A DNA stretch of 13,195 nt from a bacterium (lineage in GTDB: Bacteria; Bacteroidota; Bacteroidia; Bacteroidales; Muribaculaceae). The notes beneath the pieces were generated by a model that had not been told where the DNA came from, ran no database searches, and was given only the letters and a program-made list of their open reading frames with translations. Where the stretch lies: NCBI GenBank assembly GCA_004559845.1, contig SFWW01000036.1, positions 1 through 13,195 of the forward strand. The letters run 5' to 3'. Shown here piece after piece: positions 1-8,286 of the stretch (the first letter of the stretch is position 1; every line of letters starts with the position of its first letter). A program made the position numbers and the translations under genes.

Positions 1-93
1 TAAATCAAAACGGGCTTTAAGATGCTTAAATGTTAACAAAAACGGGCGATATGCTCCAATTTTTTTATAAAAAAAGAATTTTTCCCTAATAAA

Positions 94-126
94 ATTGGTG
101 TATTTAAAAAAAAATAGTTTTCTTTG
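94..126 (+). promoter_or_regulatory. possible Bacteroidota-type promoter for the susC operon
   Basis: An ATTG at 94-97 is followed by 21 nt and then TTTCTTTG at 119-126. This resembles the Bacteroidota pair TTTG (-33) and TAnnTTTG (-7), with one mismatch in each box. If it is used, transcription starts near 133 and leaves an untranslated leader of about 190 nt before the susC ATG. The surrounding DNA is very A/T-rich, so a chance match is possible. Confidence 0.3.
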
Positions 127-187
127 CATTCTAAAATAAAATAATTTGTTAAGAGACACTTTATAGTTGAAAATTAGTATCAATGTG

Positions 188-228
188 AAACCATTCGCGC
201 TCGCAGGGATGAGTGTGCGATGGGGTTT
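188..228 (+). other. possible hairpin in the susC 5' leader
   Basis: In an otherwise A/T-rich leader, the patch around 188-228 can fold. AAACCAT (188-194), a bulged T and CGC (196-198) can pair with GCGATGG (217-223) and, across a GG bulge, TTT (226-228). It lies about 95 nt before the susC start. It could affect leader stability or translation. No known riboswitch is recognised, and the imperfect stem makes it only a candidate. Confidence 0.25.
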
Positions 229-320
229 GTGCTATATGTGGTTGGCTAAGTGTTTGATTGACTAAGGGTTATTTGAAATTTGTTAAACTAAAATATTATA
301 ATTAAAATTTATTAGTGCTT

Positions 321-3300
321 ATGAGTTTTAGAAAGTTACTATTGCTCTTGGTTTTTGCAGCTTCTACGTTGGCCTTGACTGCTCAAGTGAAGGTGAGCGG
401 TGTGGTGGTTGACGAAGACGGCGAGCCGGTAATCGGTGCCTCTGTTGTGCAGAAAGGCAAGCCCTCCAATGGTGTGGCAACCGATATTGATGGTAAATTT
501 ACGCTCACAGTGCCTAACAAATCTCACCTTGTGGTCACTTATGTAGGCTATGAGAAGCAAGAGGTGGAGGCCAAGAGCGGAGTTATGAAAATCACATTAA
601 AAGTCAGCGGTCAGGTGCTCGAAGGAGTGGTGGTGACCGGTATGGCAAAAGTGGATGCACGTATGTTTACCGGTGCTACCACGAAGATTGACGCCGACAA
701 GACCAAACTTTCCGGTGTGGCCGATATTAGCCGCGGTTTGGAAGGTAAGGTTTCCGGTGTGCAAGTGTCGAACGTGTCGGGTACATTCGGTACCGCTCCT
801 AAAATCCGTGTGCGTGGTGCTACCTCCATTTATGGTAGCTCTAAGCCTCTTTGGATTGTGGACGGTGTGGAACTCGCCGACAACGTGGAACTCTCTGCCG
901 ACGACCTTTCCTCCGGTGATGCTGTGACTCTGATTTCTTCAGCCATTGCCGGTTTGAATGCCGACGATATTGAAAGTTTCCAAATCTTGAAAGACGGTAG
1001 TGCAACATCCATTTATGGTGCAAAGGCTATGGCGGGTGTGATTGTGGTGACCACCAAAACCGGTCGCTCCGGACACACATCTATTAATTATACGGGTGAA
1101 TTTACCTACCGCCTGAAACCCAGTTACCGCGACTACAACATCTGTAACTCTCAAGAGCAGATGGGTATCTATAAAGAAATGGAACAAAAAGGTTGGCTTG
1201 AATTTGCTTCCTTGGCAAGTGGTAGCCGCACAGGTGTGTATGGCCGCATGTATAATATGCTCGACAACTACATTGTGGACCCCATCACCGGTGAAGGTCA
1301 CTTTGAATTGGCAAATACCACCGAAGCCAAAAACGCTTACTTGCGCGAAGCCGAATTCCGCAACACCGACTGGTTTGACTTGCTCTTTAACTCCAACGTG
1401 ATGCAAAACCACGCTGTGAGCATCTCCGGCGGTACCGACAAGGGTTCGTTCTATACTTCCGCTTCGGTAATGACTGACCCGGGATGGTATAAATCATCGT
1501 CGGTGGAACGCTACACCTTCAATGCTAACGCGCTCTACAACCTCTCCAGCCGCGTGCGTGTGAAATTGCTCACCTCCGACAGCTTCCGTAAGCAAAAAGC
1601 GCCCGGCACCATCAGCCAACAAACCGACGTGGTGAATGGTAGCGTGAGCCGTTCGTTCGATATCAACCCATTTAGCTACGCGATGAACACTTCACGTACG
1701 CTTGACCCCAACGTGTATTATCGTCGTAACTACACCGACTTCAACATTTTCCACGAATTGGAAAACAACTGGATTGACCTCAACGTAACCGACTTGAAGT
1801 TCCAAGGTGAACTCAACATTAAGCCTATCATGAGCAAAGACCACACTGTGGAAGTGAACATGATTGGCTACTATCGCTATAGCAATTCCGAACAAAATCA
1901 CTTCGTGACTGAAAAGAGTAACCAAGCTATGGCATATCGCGCAGGTATCGACCCCGAAGATGCTATCATCCGTGCGTCGAACACCTACCTCTACACCGAC
2001 CCCGATGTGGAAAATGCACTTCCCGAAACCGTGCTTCCCAAGGGCGGTATGCTCTTCCACAATAAATACGATGTGTCGCAATACGTGTTCCGCGGCACTG
2101 TGAACTGGAACGGCAACTTCAATCGCGACCACATTATTAATGCTATGGCAGGTATGGAAGCCAGCCGCGTAGACCGTCACTCACAAGCCTTCGACGGCTG
2201 GGGGCTCGTTTACGCCAATGGTAATCTCCCATTCCTCGACTGGCGACTCTTTAAGCAAATGGTGGAAGAAAACAGCGCCTACTTCAGCGAATCGCGTTCT
2301 TATCGTCGCAACCTCGCTTACTTCGGCACTGCCAACTATAGCTACAAGATGAGATATGTGCTCACCGGCACTCTCCGCTACGAAGGTAGTAACCAAATGG
2401 GTAAAACCAAGCAAAGCCGCTGGTTGCCCACTTGGAACGTGTCGGCTGCTTGGAACGCTCACCAAGAAGAATTCTTCATGAACGCTCCCTTCTTCAAGAG
2501 CGGCGCATTCACCTATGCCAAGCTCCGTGCTTCTTACTCATTGACTGCTGAATCAGGTCCCACCTCTTTGGCAAATGCTGAAGCACTCTACTATCCAAAC
2601 CGCATTTGGAACCAAGAAACAGAAGGTCAGGAACTCGGTCTCTCGCTCGAGGGTCTCGCCAACAGCGAACTTACTTACGAAAAGAAACACGAGTTTGACC
2701 TTGGTGTGGACCTCGGTTTTGTGAACAACCGCATCAACTTTGTGTTCGACTGGTATAAGCGTAACAACTTCGACCTTATCGGTCGTGTGTACACCGAAGG
2801 TGTGGGCGGTCAGACCATGAAGTATGCCAACGTGGCAGAGATGGCTTCTCACGGTGTGGAATTCACCCTCACCACCCACAACATTAAGTCGAGTGCCGCC
2901 GATGGCTTCAACTGGACCACCGACATCACCTTCGCTTATGCTAAGAACAAAATCACCAAGCTCGTGTCGCGCTCTCGCGCCATCGACTTGATTCAAGGCA
3001 CCGGTTTCGCTCTCGAAGGTTATCCCGTGCGTGCCCTCTTCTCCTACGATTTTGTGGGATTGGATTCACACGGTGTGCCTCAAGTAATCAACGAAACCAC
3101 CGGCGAAGTTTCCGAAAACTCCGACATCAACTTCCAGCAATTCGATGCCGAACTCTTGAAGAAGAACTTGAAATATGAAGGTCCGGTCGACCCAACCATC
3201 ACCGGCGGTTTCAACAACAGCTTCTCTTGGAAAGGCTTGCACCTCAATGTGTTCTGCACCTATTCGTTTGGCAACAAGCTCCGCCTCAGCCCCGACTTCT

Positions 3301-3707
3301 CGGTGGCTTACAGCGACCTTACCGCTATGCCGAAGGAATTCAAGAACCGCTGGGTGATGCCGGGCGACGAAGCCTACACCTCTATCCCCGTGATTGCTTC
3401 TCGCCGTCAATACTATGCCGACACTTATATCGGTCGCGCCTACAGTGCCTACAACTACAGCTCGGCTCGTGTGGCTGATGGTGGCTTCATTCGCTTGAAA
3501 GAAATTTCGCTCACCTACGACTTCCCCAAAGCATTGCTCAAGCATGTGCGCCTCAACAATGCTTCCGTGAAGCTCGCAGCCACCAACATCGGCTTGCTCT
3601 ATGCCGACGACAAGCTCAATGGTCAAGACCCCGAATTCTACAACGCCGGTGGTGTGGCTTCGCCCAACCCCCGTCAGTTTACGCTCACTGTGAGATTTGG
3701 TCTTTAA
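321..3707 (+). CDS. SusC/RagA-family TonB-linked outer membrane transporter
   Basis: This is the outer-membrane barrel of a SusCD importer, which takes up oligomeric nutrients using energy passed on by TonB-ExbBD. Residues 1-22 form a signal peptide (basic start, Leu-rich core, ending LTAQ). Residues about 23-105 are the carboxypeptidase-regulatory-like domain typical of SusC, with motifs GVVVDEDGEPVIGASV and VTYVGYEKQEV. A plug domain follows to about residue 250, with a TonB-box-like VVVTGM, RVRGATSIYGSSKPLWIVDG and LKDGSATSIYGAKAMAGVI. The rest is barrel, ending FTLTVRFGL. The length of 1128 residues is normal for the family. I chose the ATG at 321 over an in-frame GTG at 315 because it directly precedes the basic signal start. 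It is the first gene of a four-gene operon, 36 bp before susD. The substrate is not readable from sequence; RagAB-type pairs that import peptides are known, and the metallopeptidase downstream points that way. Confidence 0.95.
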   Translation: MSFRKLLLLLVFAASTLALTAQVKVSGVVVDEDGEPVIGASVVQKGKPSNGVATDIDGKFTLTVPNKSHLVVTYVGYEKQEVEAKSGVMKITLKVSGQVLEGVVVTGMAKVDARMFTGATTKIDADKTKLSGVADISRGLEGKVSGVQVSNVSGTFGTAPKIRVRGATSIYGSSKPLWIVDGVELADNVELSADDLSSGDAVTLISSAIAGLNADDIESFQILKDGSATSIYGAKAMAGVIVVTTKTGRSGHTSINYTGEFTYRLKPSYRDYNICNSQEQMGIYKEMEQKGWLEFASLASGSRTGVYGRMYNMLDNYIVDPITGEGHFELANTTEAKNAYLREAEFRNTDWFDLLFNSNVMQNHAVSISGGTDKGSFYTSASVMTDPGWYKSSSVERYTFNANALYNLSSRVRVKLLTSDSFRKQKAPGTISQQTDVVNGSVSRSFDINPFSYAMNTSRTLDPNVYYRRNYTDFNIFHELENNWIDLNVTDLKFQGELNIKPIMSKDHTVEVNMIGYYRYSNSEQNHFVTEKSNQAMAYRAGIDPEDAIIRASNTYLYTDPDVENALPETVLPKGGMLFHNKYDVSQYVFRGTVNWNGNFNRDHIINAMAGMEASRVDRHSQAFDGWGLVYANGNLPFLDWRLFKQMVEENSAYFSESRSYRRNLAYFGTANYSYKMRYVLTGTLRYEGSNQMGKTKQSRWLPTWNVSAAWNAHQEEFFMNAPFFKSGAFTYAKLRASYSLTAESGPTSLANAEALYYPNRIWNQETEGQELGLSLEGLANSELTYEKKHEFDLGVDLGFVNNRINFVFDWYKRNNFDLIGRVYTEGVGGQTMKYANVAEMASHGVEFTLTTHNIKSSAADGFNWTTDITFAYAKNKITKLVSRSRAIDLIQGTGFALEGYPVRALFSYDFVGLDSHGVPQVINETTGEVSENSDINFQQFDAELLKKNLKYEGPVDPTITGGFNNSFSWKGLHLNVFCTYSFGNKLRLSPDFSVAYSDLTAMPKEFKNRWVMPGDEAYTSIPVIASRRQYYADTYIGRAYSAYNYSSARVADGGFIRLKEISLTYDFPKALLKHVRLNNASVKLAATNIGLLYADDKLNGQDPEFYNAGGVASPNPRQFTLTVRFGL

Positions 3708-3743
3708 TTGCTAAACACATTATATAAAAAGAATCATTAGATT

Positions 3744-5486
3744 ATGAAATTGAAATATATAGCATTATCATTAGCGAGCATCGCACTGCTGCCGCTCTCT
3801 TCGTGCGGCGACTTCTTGGAGAAAGTGCCCGACACTCGCGTTGAACTCGAAACTGTGGAGCAGTTGAGGGAGTTGCTCAATAATGGTTACACTAAGTACA
3901 ATTATTCCACCCCTTGTGAGCTCTCCACCGACAATGTGATCGACAACAATGCTCCCGACCCCGATGGCGTGCGCTTCAATCTTGCATCCTATGCCGCCAC
4001 CGACGACCAAGCCTTCAAATTTGAAGACGTGACGATGGGTATGGACAACGACTCGCCCTCCGGCATTTGGGAAGGCTGCTACCATGCCATTGCCTGCGCC
4101 AATGCTGTGCTTGAAAGAGGACTTGAAATGGACAAAGAAGGCAATCTTACCTCTGCCGATGTGAAGAAACTGCACGCCGTGCTCGGTGAAGCCTATTTGA
4201 TTCGTGCTTACCACCACTTCTTGCTCGCGCAAGTGTTCTGTATGCCCTACAGAGGTGAAGCATTAAATCAAACCCTCCAAGGTATTCCCTACATCACGAA
4301 GCCGGAAACCGAAGTGAAGCCTCACTACGAACGTGGCACTCTCGACGAAACCTACAAGCATATTGAAGAAGACCTCTTGCTCGGTCTGTCGCTCGTAGAC
4401 GATAGCTACTACGAAGTGCCCAAATATCACTTCAATAAGGCTGCTGCCAATGCATTTGCCGCTCGCTTCTATGTGTTTACTCGTCGCTATGAAGAAGCGC
4501 TCAAGTATGCCGACGCTGCTTTCAATGGCTCCGACCCCAAAACTATGGTGAGCGACATCTGGTCGCAACGCGGCTCTATGTACTACATCAGCGACATCGG
4601 TCGCTACTACACCAGCATGAACCGCAAAAACGTGTTCATGAACATCTCCACCTATTCCACTTCTTCTCGCCGCACTCATGGCTACCGCTACACCACCAAC
4701 CGTGATGCTCGCCGTAGCACCATTCAAGGCCCCGGCCCCACTTGGGATAATATCAAATGGACAAACTCCAAAACCAAAGAAACCTTTGCTATGCACCCCT
4801 GCTTCAATGGCTTGTGTGGCGTGGCAGGCGAATCTGAATATGGCAGCTACTTTGGTGGCATCAGCTCTGAGCAATTCGAATACACCGACAAGCTCGCCGG
4901 CATTGGTTACCCCCACGTGGTGCGTATGGAATTCTGGGCAGAAGAAACCTTGCTCTGCCGTGCTGAAGCCAAACTCTTCCTCGGCGATATCGACGGCTGT
5001 GTGGCCGACCTCGCTATCTGGGATTGGGCTCGCCGTCAGCTTGGCGCAGGCGAAAGCTACTCGTTTAAGGATATGACCCGTGCGGTGATTGAAAAGTTCT
5101 ATTCCAAAGACCAAGGCGACTCCAAGTATAAAAATGGTTTTGGTATTATGAAACCTCTCCACATCGATGAAGTTTGCCCATCGGATAGATATCAACTCAC
5201 CGAAGACAAAGTGCCCTACTTGCAATGCATCCAGCACTTGCGCCGCATCGAAACCATCCACAATGGTATGCGTTTCTTCGATATCAAGCGCTATGGCATT
5301 GAAATCACTCACTACTTCGGACGCTTCAACACCCCCTACACGCTCAAGACTCTTGACGAAAAGTGCGCAATGCAGATTCCTAACGAAGTGATCAATGCCG
5401 GTTTGGAACCCAACACACGTTTCACGGTAACGGAAAAGGATGAATCCACTGTAGAAGCTCCCGGTTCTTATGTTCTTGTTAAATGA
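3744..5486 (+). CDS. SusD/RagB-family surface lipoprotein
   Basis: This is the lid partner of the upstream SusC. It is a surface-exposed lipoprotein that binds substrate and closes over the barrel. A lipoprotein signal ends at LSSC, with Cys21 as the lipidated residue, followed by GDFLEKVPDTR, which matches the usual SusD start (CxDFLE). Helical repeat segments include WEGCYHAIACANAVLE, AYLIRAYHHFLLAQVF and ETLLCRAEAKLFLGD. The C-terminal SusD signature RRIETIHNGMRFFDIKRYG lies near residues 500-520. At 580 residues it is of normal length for the family. The start at 3744 fits the signal peptide and shares a 15-base context with the next gene's start. Binding specificity cannot be inferred. 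Family assignment is firm; peptide rather than sugar as ligand is an inference from neighbours. Confidence 0.93.
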   Translation: MKLKYIALSLASIALLPLSSCGDFLEKVPDTRVELETVEQLRELLNNGYTKYNYSTPCELSTDNVIDNNAPDPDGVRFNLASYAATDDQAFKFEDVTMGMDNDSPSGIWEGCYHAIACANAVLERGLEMDKEGNLTSADVKKLHAVLGEAYLIRAYHHFLLAQVFCMPYRGEALNQTLQGIPYITKPETEVKPHYERGTLDETYKHIEEDLLLGLSLVDDSYYEVPKYHFNKAAANAFAARFYVFTRRYEEALKYADAAFNGSDPKTMVSDIWSQRGSMYYISDIGRYYTSMNRKNVFMNISTYSTSSRRTHGYRYTTNRDARRSTIQGPGPTWDNIKWTNSKTKETFAMHPCFNGLCGVAGESEYGSYFGGISSEQFEYTDKLAGIGYPHVVRMEFWAEETLLCRAEAKLFLGDIDGCVADLAIWDWARRQLGAGESYSFKDMTRAVIEKFYSKDQGDSKYKNGFGIMKPLHIDEVCPSDRYQLTEDKVPYLQCIQHLRRIETIHNGMRFFDIKRYGIEITHYFGRFNTPYTLKTLDEKCAMQIPNEVINAGLEPNTRFTVTEKDESTVEAPGSYVLVK

Positions 5487-5503
5487 TTTTAAGCATTAAG
5501 ATT

Positions 5504-6763
5504 ATGAAATTGATTAATAAATATATACTTTCAGCCTTGGTGATGGGTGTGTGCTTATTTGCATTCTCATCTTGTAGCGACGATGAGTTCACCCCCACCA
5601 TCTTCCCGGATGAGTCGGAAGAAGTGGTGCCCGGTTCGGCAACCTATAAATTCGACAAGTGGCTCAAGCAAACCTATCTCGATGTCTACAACTTGGATTT
5701 CCGCTACAAAATGCAAGACGTGGGCACCAATATGAACTACAACCTTGTGCCTGCCGACTTCCGCAAAGCGCAAGACTTGGCTCTGCTTGCCGAATATTTG
5801 TGGTTTGATGTGTATAAAGATGTGGTGAATCCCGAATTCTTGAAGCTCTATGGTCCGCGCATCATCCACCTCATTGGCTCACCTGCCTACAATCCCTCAT
5901 CAGGTACGATGATTTTGGGTTTGGCTGAAGGCGGTATCAAAGTGTCGCTCTTCCGTGTGAACGAACTTGATGTGAACGACTTCGACCAGCTCAATGAATT
6001 CTATTTCAAGACCATGCACCACGAGTTTTCCCACATTTTGCACCAAACCAAAACTTATCCTGCCAAATTCAACACCATTTCCGTGGGTAAGTATGATGGC
6101 AGCAACTGGCAAGACCGCCAAGAAGGTGTGGTGCTCTCTTGTGGCTTCGTTACCAACTATGCTTCTTCAGCTTTCCGCGAAGACTTTGCAGAAATCATTG
6201 CCAACTACATCGTGAAAACCGATGCACAATGGGAACGCTTCTATGAGCTCGCAGGACGCGGATGGGCTACCCCAAGTGGCGACGACCCCAATGCTGTGTA
6301 CTACTGCTACTACTACTACAAGGATAATAAGGTAGATGAGGAGAATAAGCAATACTTCAGCGAAGACAACAACTATGTGGATTATGTTACGCCAAACGGC
6401 GACACTGTGAAGGTGTTCAGCAACAAGGTGACCAGTGAGTTCTACCGTGGTGAAGCTCCTTACACTCAAGATGCTGAAAATCCCGAAAAATACCACGATG
6501 CAAAAAATCGCCCAGTAGATGAAAGTGGTTTCCTTCTCGACGAGAGAGGCAACAAGATTGCTATTCCAGTGTTTGCTTATCCTGTGGAAGACAAGGACGG
6601 CATCGATGGTGTTGCAGCCTTGAAGGAAAAGATTCAGATTGCACGCGAATGGCTCCGCGATTCATTTGGCGTGGACCTCGACAAATTGCGTGAAGAAGTG
6701 CAAAAGCGTCAGGTGAACTACGACATCGTGGAATTGCGTAAGCAAATTGATAATGTTCAATAA
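5504..6763 (+). CDS. putative zinc-binding metallopeptidase lipoprotein (Peptidase_Mx1-like)
   Basis: This is a lipoprotein with a zinc peptidase signature. From the ATG at 5504 it has 419 residues, a signal ending FSSC with Cys24 lipidated, and an acidic stretch (CSDDEF) after it. The motif HEFSH (His173, Glu174, His177) gives two zinc ligands and the catalytic glutamate. EDFAEIIANYI, with Glu230, is the likely place of the third ligand. The C-terminus (about 375-412) is helical and charged (REWLRDSFGVDLDKLREEVQKR), as in relatives coded beside SusCD pairs. An in-frame ATG at 5483 overlaps the susD stop as ATGA, but its seven extra residues precede the natural signal start, and 5504 has the same context as the susD start. 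Residues about 266-372 (a Tyr-rich run, then an acidic stretch) look like an insertion relative to shorter relatives; this is from memory of the family. Probable role: trimming proteins at the cell surface for import. Activity is not proven. Confidence 0.8.
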   Translation: MKLINKYILSALVMGVCLFAFSSCSDDEFTPTIFPDESEEVVPGSATYKFDKWLKQTYLDVYNLDFRYKMQDVGTNMNYNLVPADFRKAQDLALLAEYLWFDVYKDVVNPEFLKLYGPRIIHLIGSPAYNPSSGTMILGLAEGGIKVSLFRVNELDVNDFDQLNEFYFKTMHHEFSHILHQTKTYPAKFNTISVGKYDGSNWQDRQEGVVLSCGFVTNYASSAFREDFAEIIANYIVKTDAQWERFYELAGRGWATPSGDDPNAVYYCYYYYKDNKVDEENKQYFSEDNNYVDYVTPNGDTVKVFSNKVTSEFYRGEAPYTQDAENPEKYHDAKNRPVDESGFLLDERGNKIAIPVFAYPVEDKDGIDGVAALKEKIQIAREWLRDSFGVDLDKLREEVQKRQVNYDIVELRKQIDNVQ

Positions 6764-6791
6764 TTTTTCACTTTATTAATCGCAATAGAAG

Positions 6792-8153
6792 ATGATGAAC
6801 AAATTATATAAATTTTCAGCTTTTGCTGCTTTGCTGGCGGGCTTCGCACTCTCTTCATGTAACAATGAAGAGGCGGATATCTTCGACCAAAGTGCAGCTC
6901 ACCGCACCGAGCAAGCAAAACAAATGTATAAAGACATTCTCGTGGACCAAGGTGGCAAGTGGCAAATGGAATACTTCACCACCGAAGAAGAGCACGGATA
7001 TGTGTATCTCTTCACCTTTAAAGAAGATGGCTCGGTGAAGATTTCCGGTCATAATGAGTATATCACCAAGATTACCAACATTGATGCCAATTATTCTTCC
7101 TTTGGTAGCGAAGAATCGCTGTGGGATGTGATTTCCGACAATGGACCGGTGCTCACTTTCAACTCCTACAACAAGTATTTCCACCTCTTTGCTGACCCCG
7201 AAGATGTGCCTGATACGGAACCCGACGAGCAAGGCTACGGCCACTCCGGTGACTATGAATTCGACCTGATGAAATTTAGCAACGACACCCTCTACCTCGA
7301 AGGTAAGAAGCATGGTGCCAGCATCATCATGACGCGAATTCCTTCCACCACCGACGATGAAACTTATCTCAACGAAGTGGTGGCACTTGCCGATTCGTTC
7401 TTCAATGCGAAGATACCCGCAGTGTATGTGAATCTGCCGGGTGGCTATCGTCATGTGGTGCTCGATGGCGCTACACAGTTGCCCAAATTCTATCCCGAAA
7501 CCGGTGACTACATCACCGAATGGGTGGGACGCAACGCTATCATCACCCACGATGGTTTTACCCTCGGCTCGCCACTCACCTTGCGCGACTCTATCGATGG
7601 TAAAGACTACACCATTCAGCATTTCATTCGCCAAGCCGACGGCTCGCTGCTCTGCACCGACGATGGCAAAACCACCATCACTGCCGATGCGCTCAGCAAG
7701 GTGGTAACCAATCAAGCGCTCGTTTGGCAAGTTGATGCCACCCAATCTACAGGTGAATTGGGTGAGGCGTTCAATGCCATCAACACCGGCACCAAAGCCT
7801 TCAATGGTTCGTCGATCACCTATATCAAATTCGGTGCCGTTACTGAAAGTGGTAAAAAGTATCCAAATGCTGTGTTCATTCGCTTGAAGCTCAAAGCTGC
7901 AGGTAAAACACTCAACATTTATCAAGAGATGCAAACAGAGGTAATCAGCGACGATGAATTTAGATTCGTGCTCGGAGATATGGAGAAAAATATGGCTACC
8001 TATGTCACTAAAGTGCCTGAGTTGCAAGCCTTCATTGAAATGCTTGGCAACACTACATTTAAGTGCTCCAGCAGCTCGCTGCTCGCGCCGGTAAACATTC
8101 GCATTTCCGATGTCAACAATCCATCCAGCTCTTTGATGCTCAATCTTCAATAA
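6792..8153 (+). CDS. DUF4302-type lipoprotein of a SusCD locus
   Basis: This is the fourth and last gene of the operon, 28 bp after the metallopeptidase. The signal peptide ends LSSC with Cys23 lipidated, followed by an acidic NNEEAD stretch expected for surface export. The first half carries features I associate with DUF4302 proteins of Bacteroidota SusCD loci: GGKWQMEYF (about 54-62), then YLFTFKEDGSVKIS, GPVLTFNSYNKYFHLFADP and SGDYEFDLMKFSNDTLYLEGKKHG. The second half has no motif I recognise. Its length of 453 residues is typical. Biochemical function is unknown; position and lipidation suggest an accessory surface part of the SusCD complex. The start could equally be the second ATG at 6795. 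An AGAAG before 6792 is the nearest thing to a Shine-Dalgarno sequence. The gene ends 12 bp before the operon terminator. Confidence 0.8.
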   Translation: MMNKLYKFSAFAALLAGFALSSCNNEEADIFDQSAAHRTEQAKQMYKDILVDQGGKWQMEYFTTEEEHGYVYLFTFKEDGSVKISGHNEYITKITNIDANYSSFGSEESLWDVISDNGPVLTFNSYNKYFHLFADPEDVPDTEPDEQGYGHSGDYEFDLMKFSNDTLYLEGKKHGASIIMTRIPSTTDDETYLNEVVALADSFFNAKIPAVYVNLPGGYRHVVLDGATQLPKFYPETGDYITEWVGRNAIITHDGFTLGSPLTLRDSIDGKDYTIQHFIRQADGSLLCTDDGKTTITADALSKVVTNQALVWQVDATQSTGELGEAFNAINTGTKAFNGSSITYIKFGAVTESGKKYPNAVFIRLKLKAAGKTLNIYQEMQTEVISDDEFRFVLGDMEKNMATYVTKVPELQAFIEMLGNTTFKCSSSSLLAPVNIRISDVNNPSSSLMLNLQ

Positions 8154-8165
8154 GCTTCCCCTTTA

Positions 8166-8218
8166 CTAATGAGGATTCTTCCTCGCATCACCCAAGAGGT
8201 GAATCCTCATTAGCTTTT
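8166..8218 (+). terminator. intrinsic terminator of the susC operon
   Basis: A perfect 13-bp stem pairs CTAATGAGGATTC (8166-8178) with GAATCCTCATTAG (8201-8213). Inside it an extra CCTC/GAGG stem can form (8181-8184 with 8196-8199). CTTTTAT follows directly. It begins 12 bp after the DUF4302-type stop codon and marks the end of the four-gene operon. Confidence 0.88.
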
Positions 8219-8286
8219 ATCAAAACCAACAATCATTTTTTTACTATATCAATTTTTTTATTAACCCAACTTAAACTATTTCGATT

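Noticed and set aside
315..320. GTG start for susC two codons upstream
   Set aside because: The ATG at 321 is the stronger codon and directly begins the basic signal-peptide start; the extra residues add nothing.
4263..5312. 349-codon leftward open frame inside susD
   Set aside because: Antisense shadow of susD with no recognisable protein features.
5483..5503. Upstream ATG of the metallopeptidase overlapping the susD stop (ATGA)
   Set aside because: The signal peptide begins naturally at 5504, which shares its start context with susD. The overlap start cannot be fully excluded.
6855..8150. 431-codon leftward open frame under the DUF4302-type gene
   Set aside because: It is an exact antisense shadow of a well-supported lipoprotein gene. 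Low-complexity His/Val/Gly-rich composition and lack of any domain fit codon-bias mirroring.
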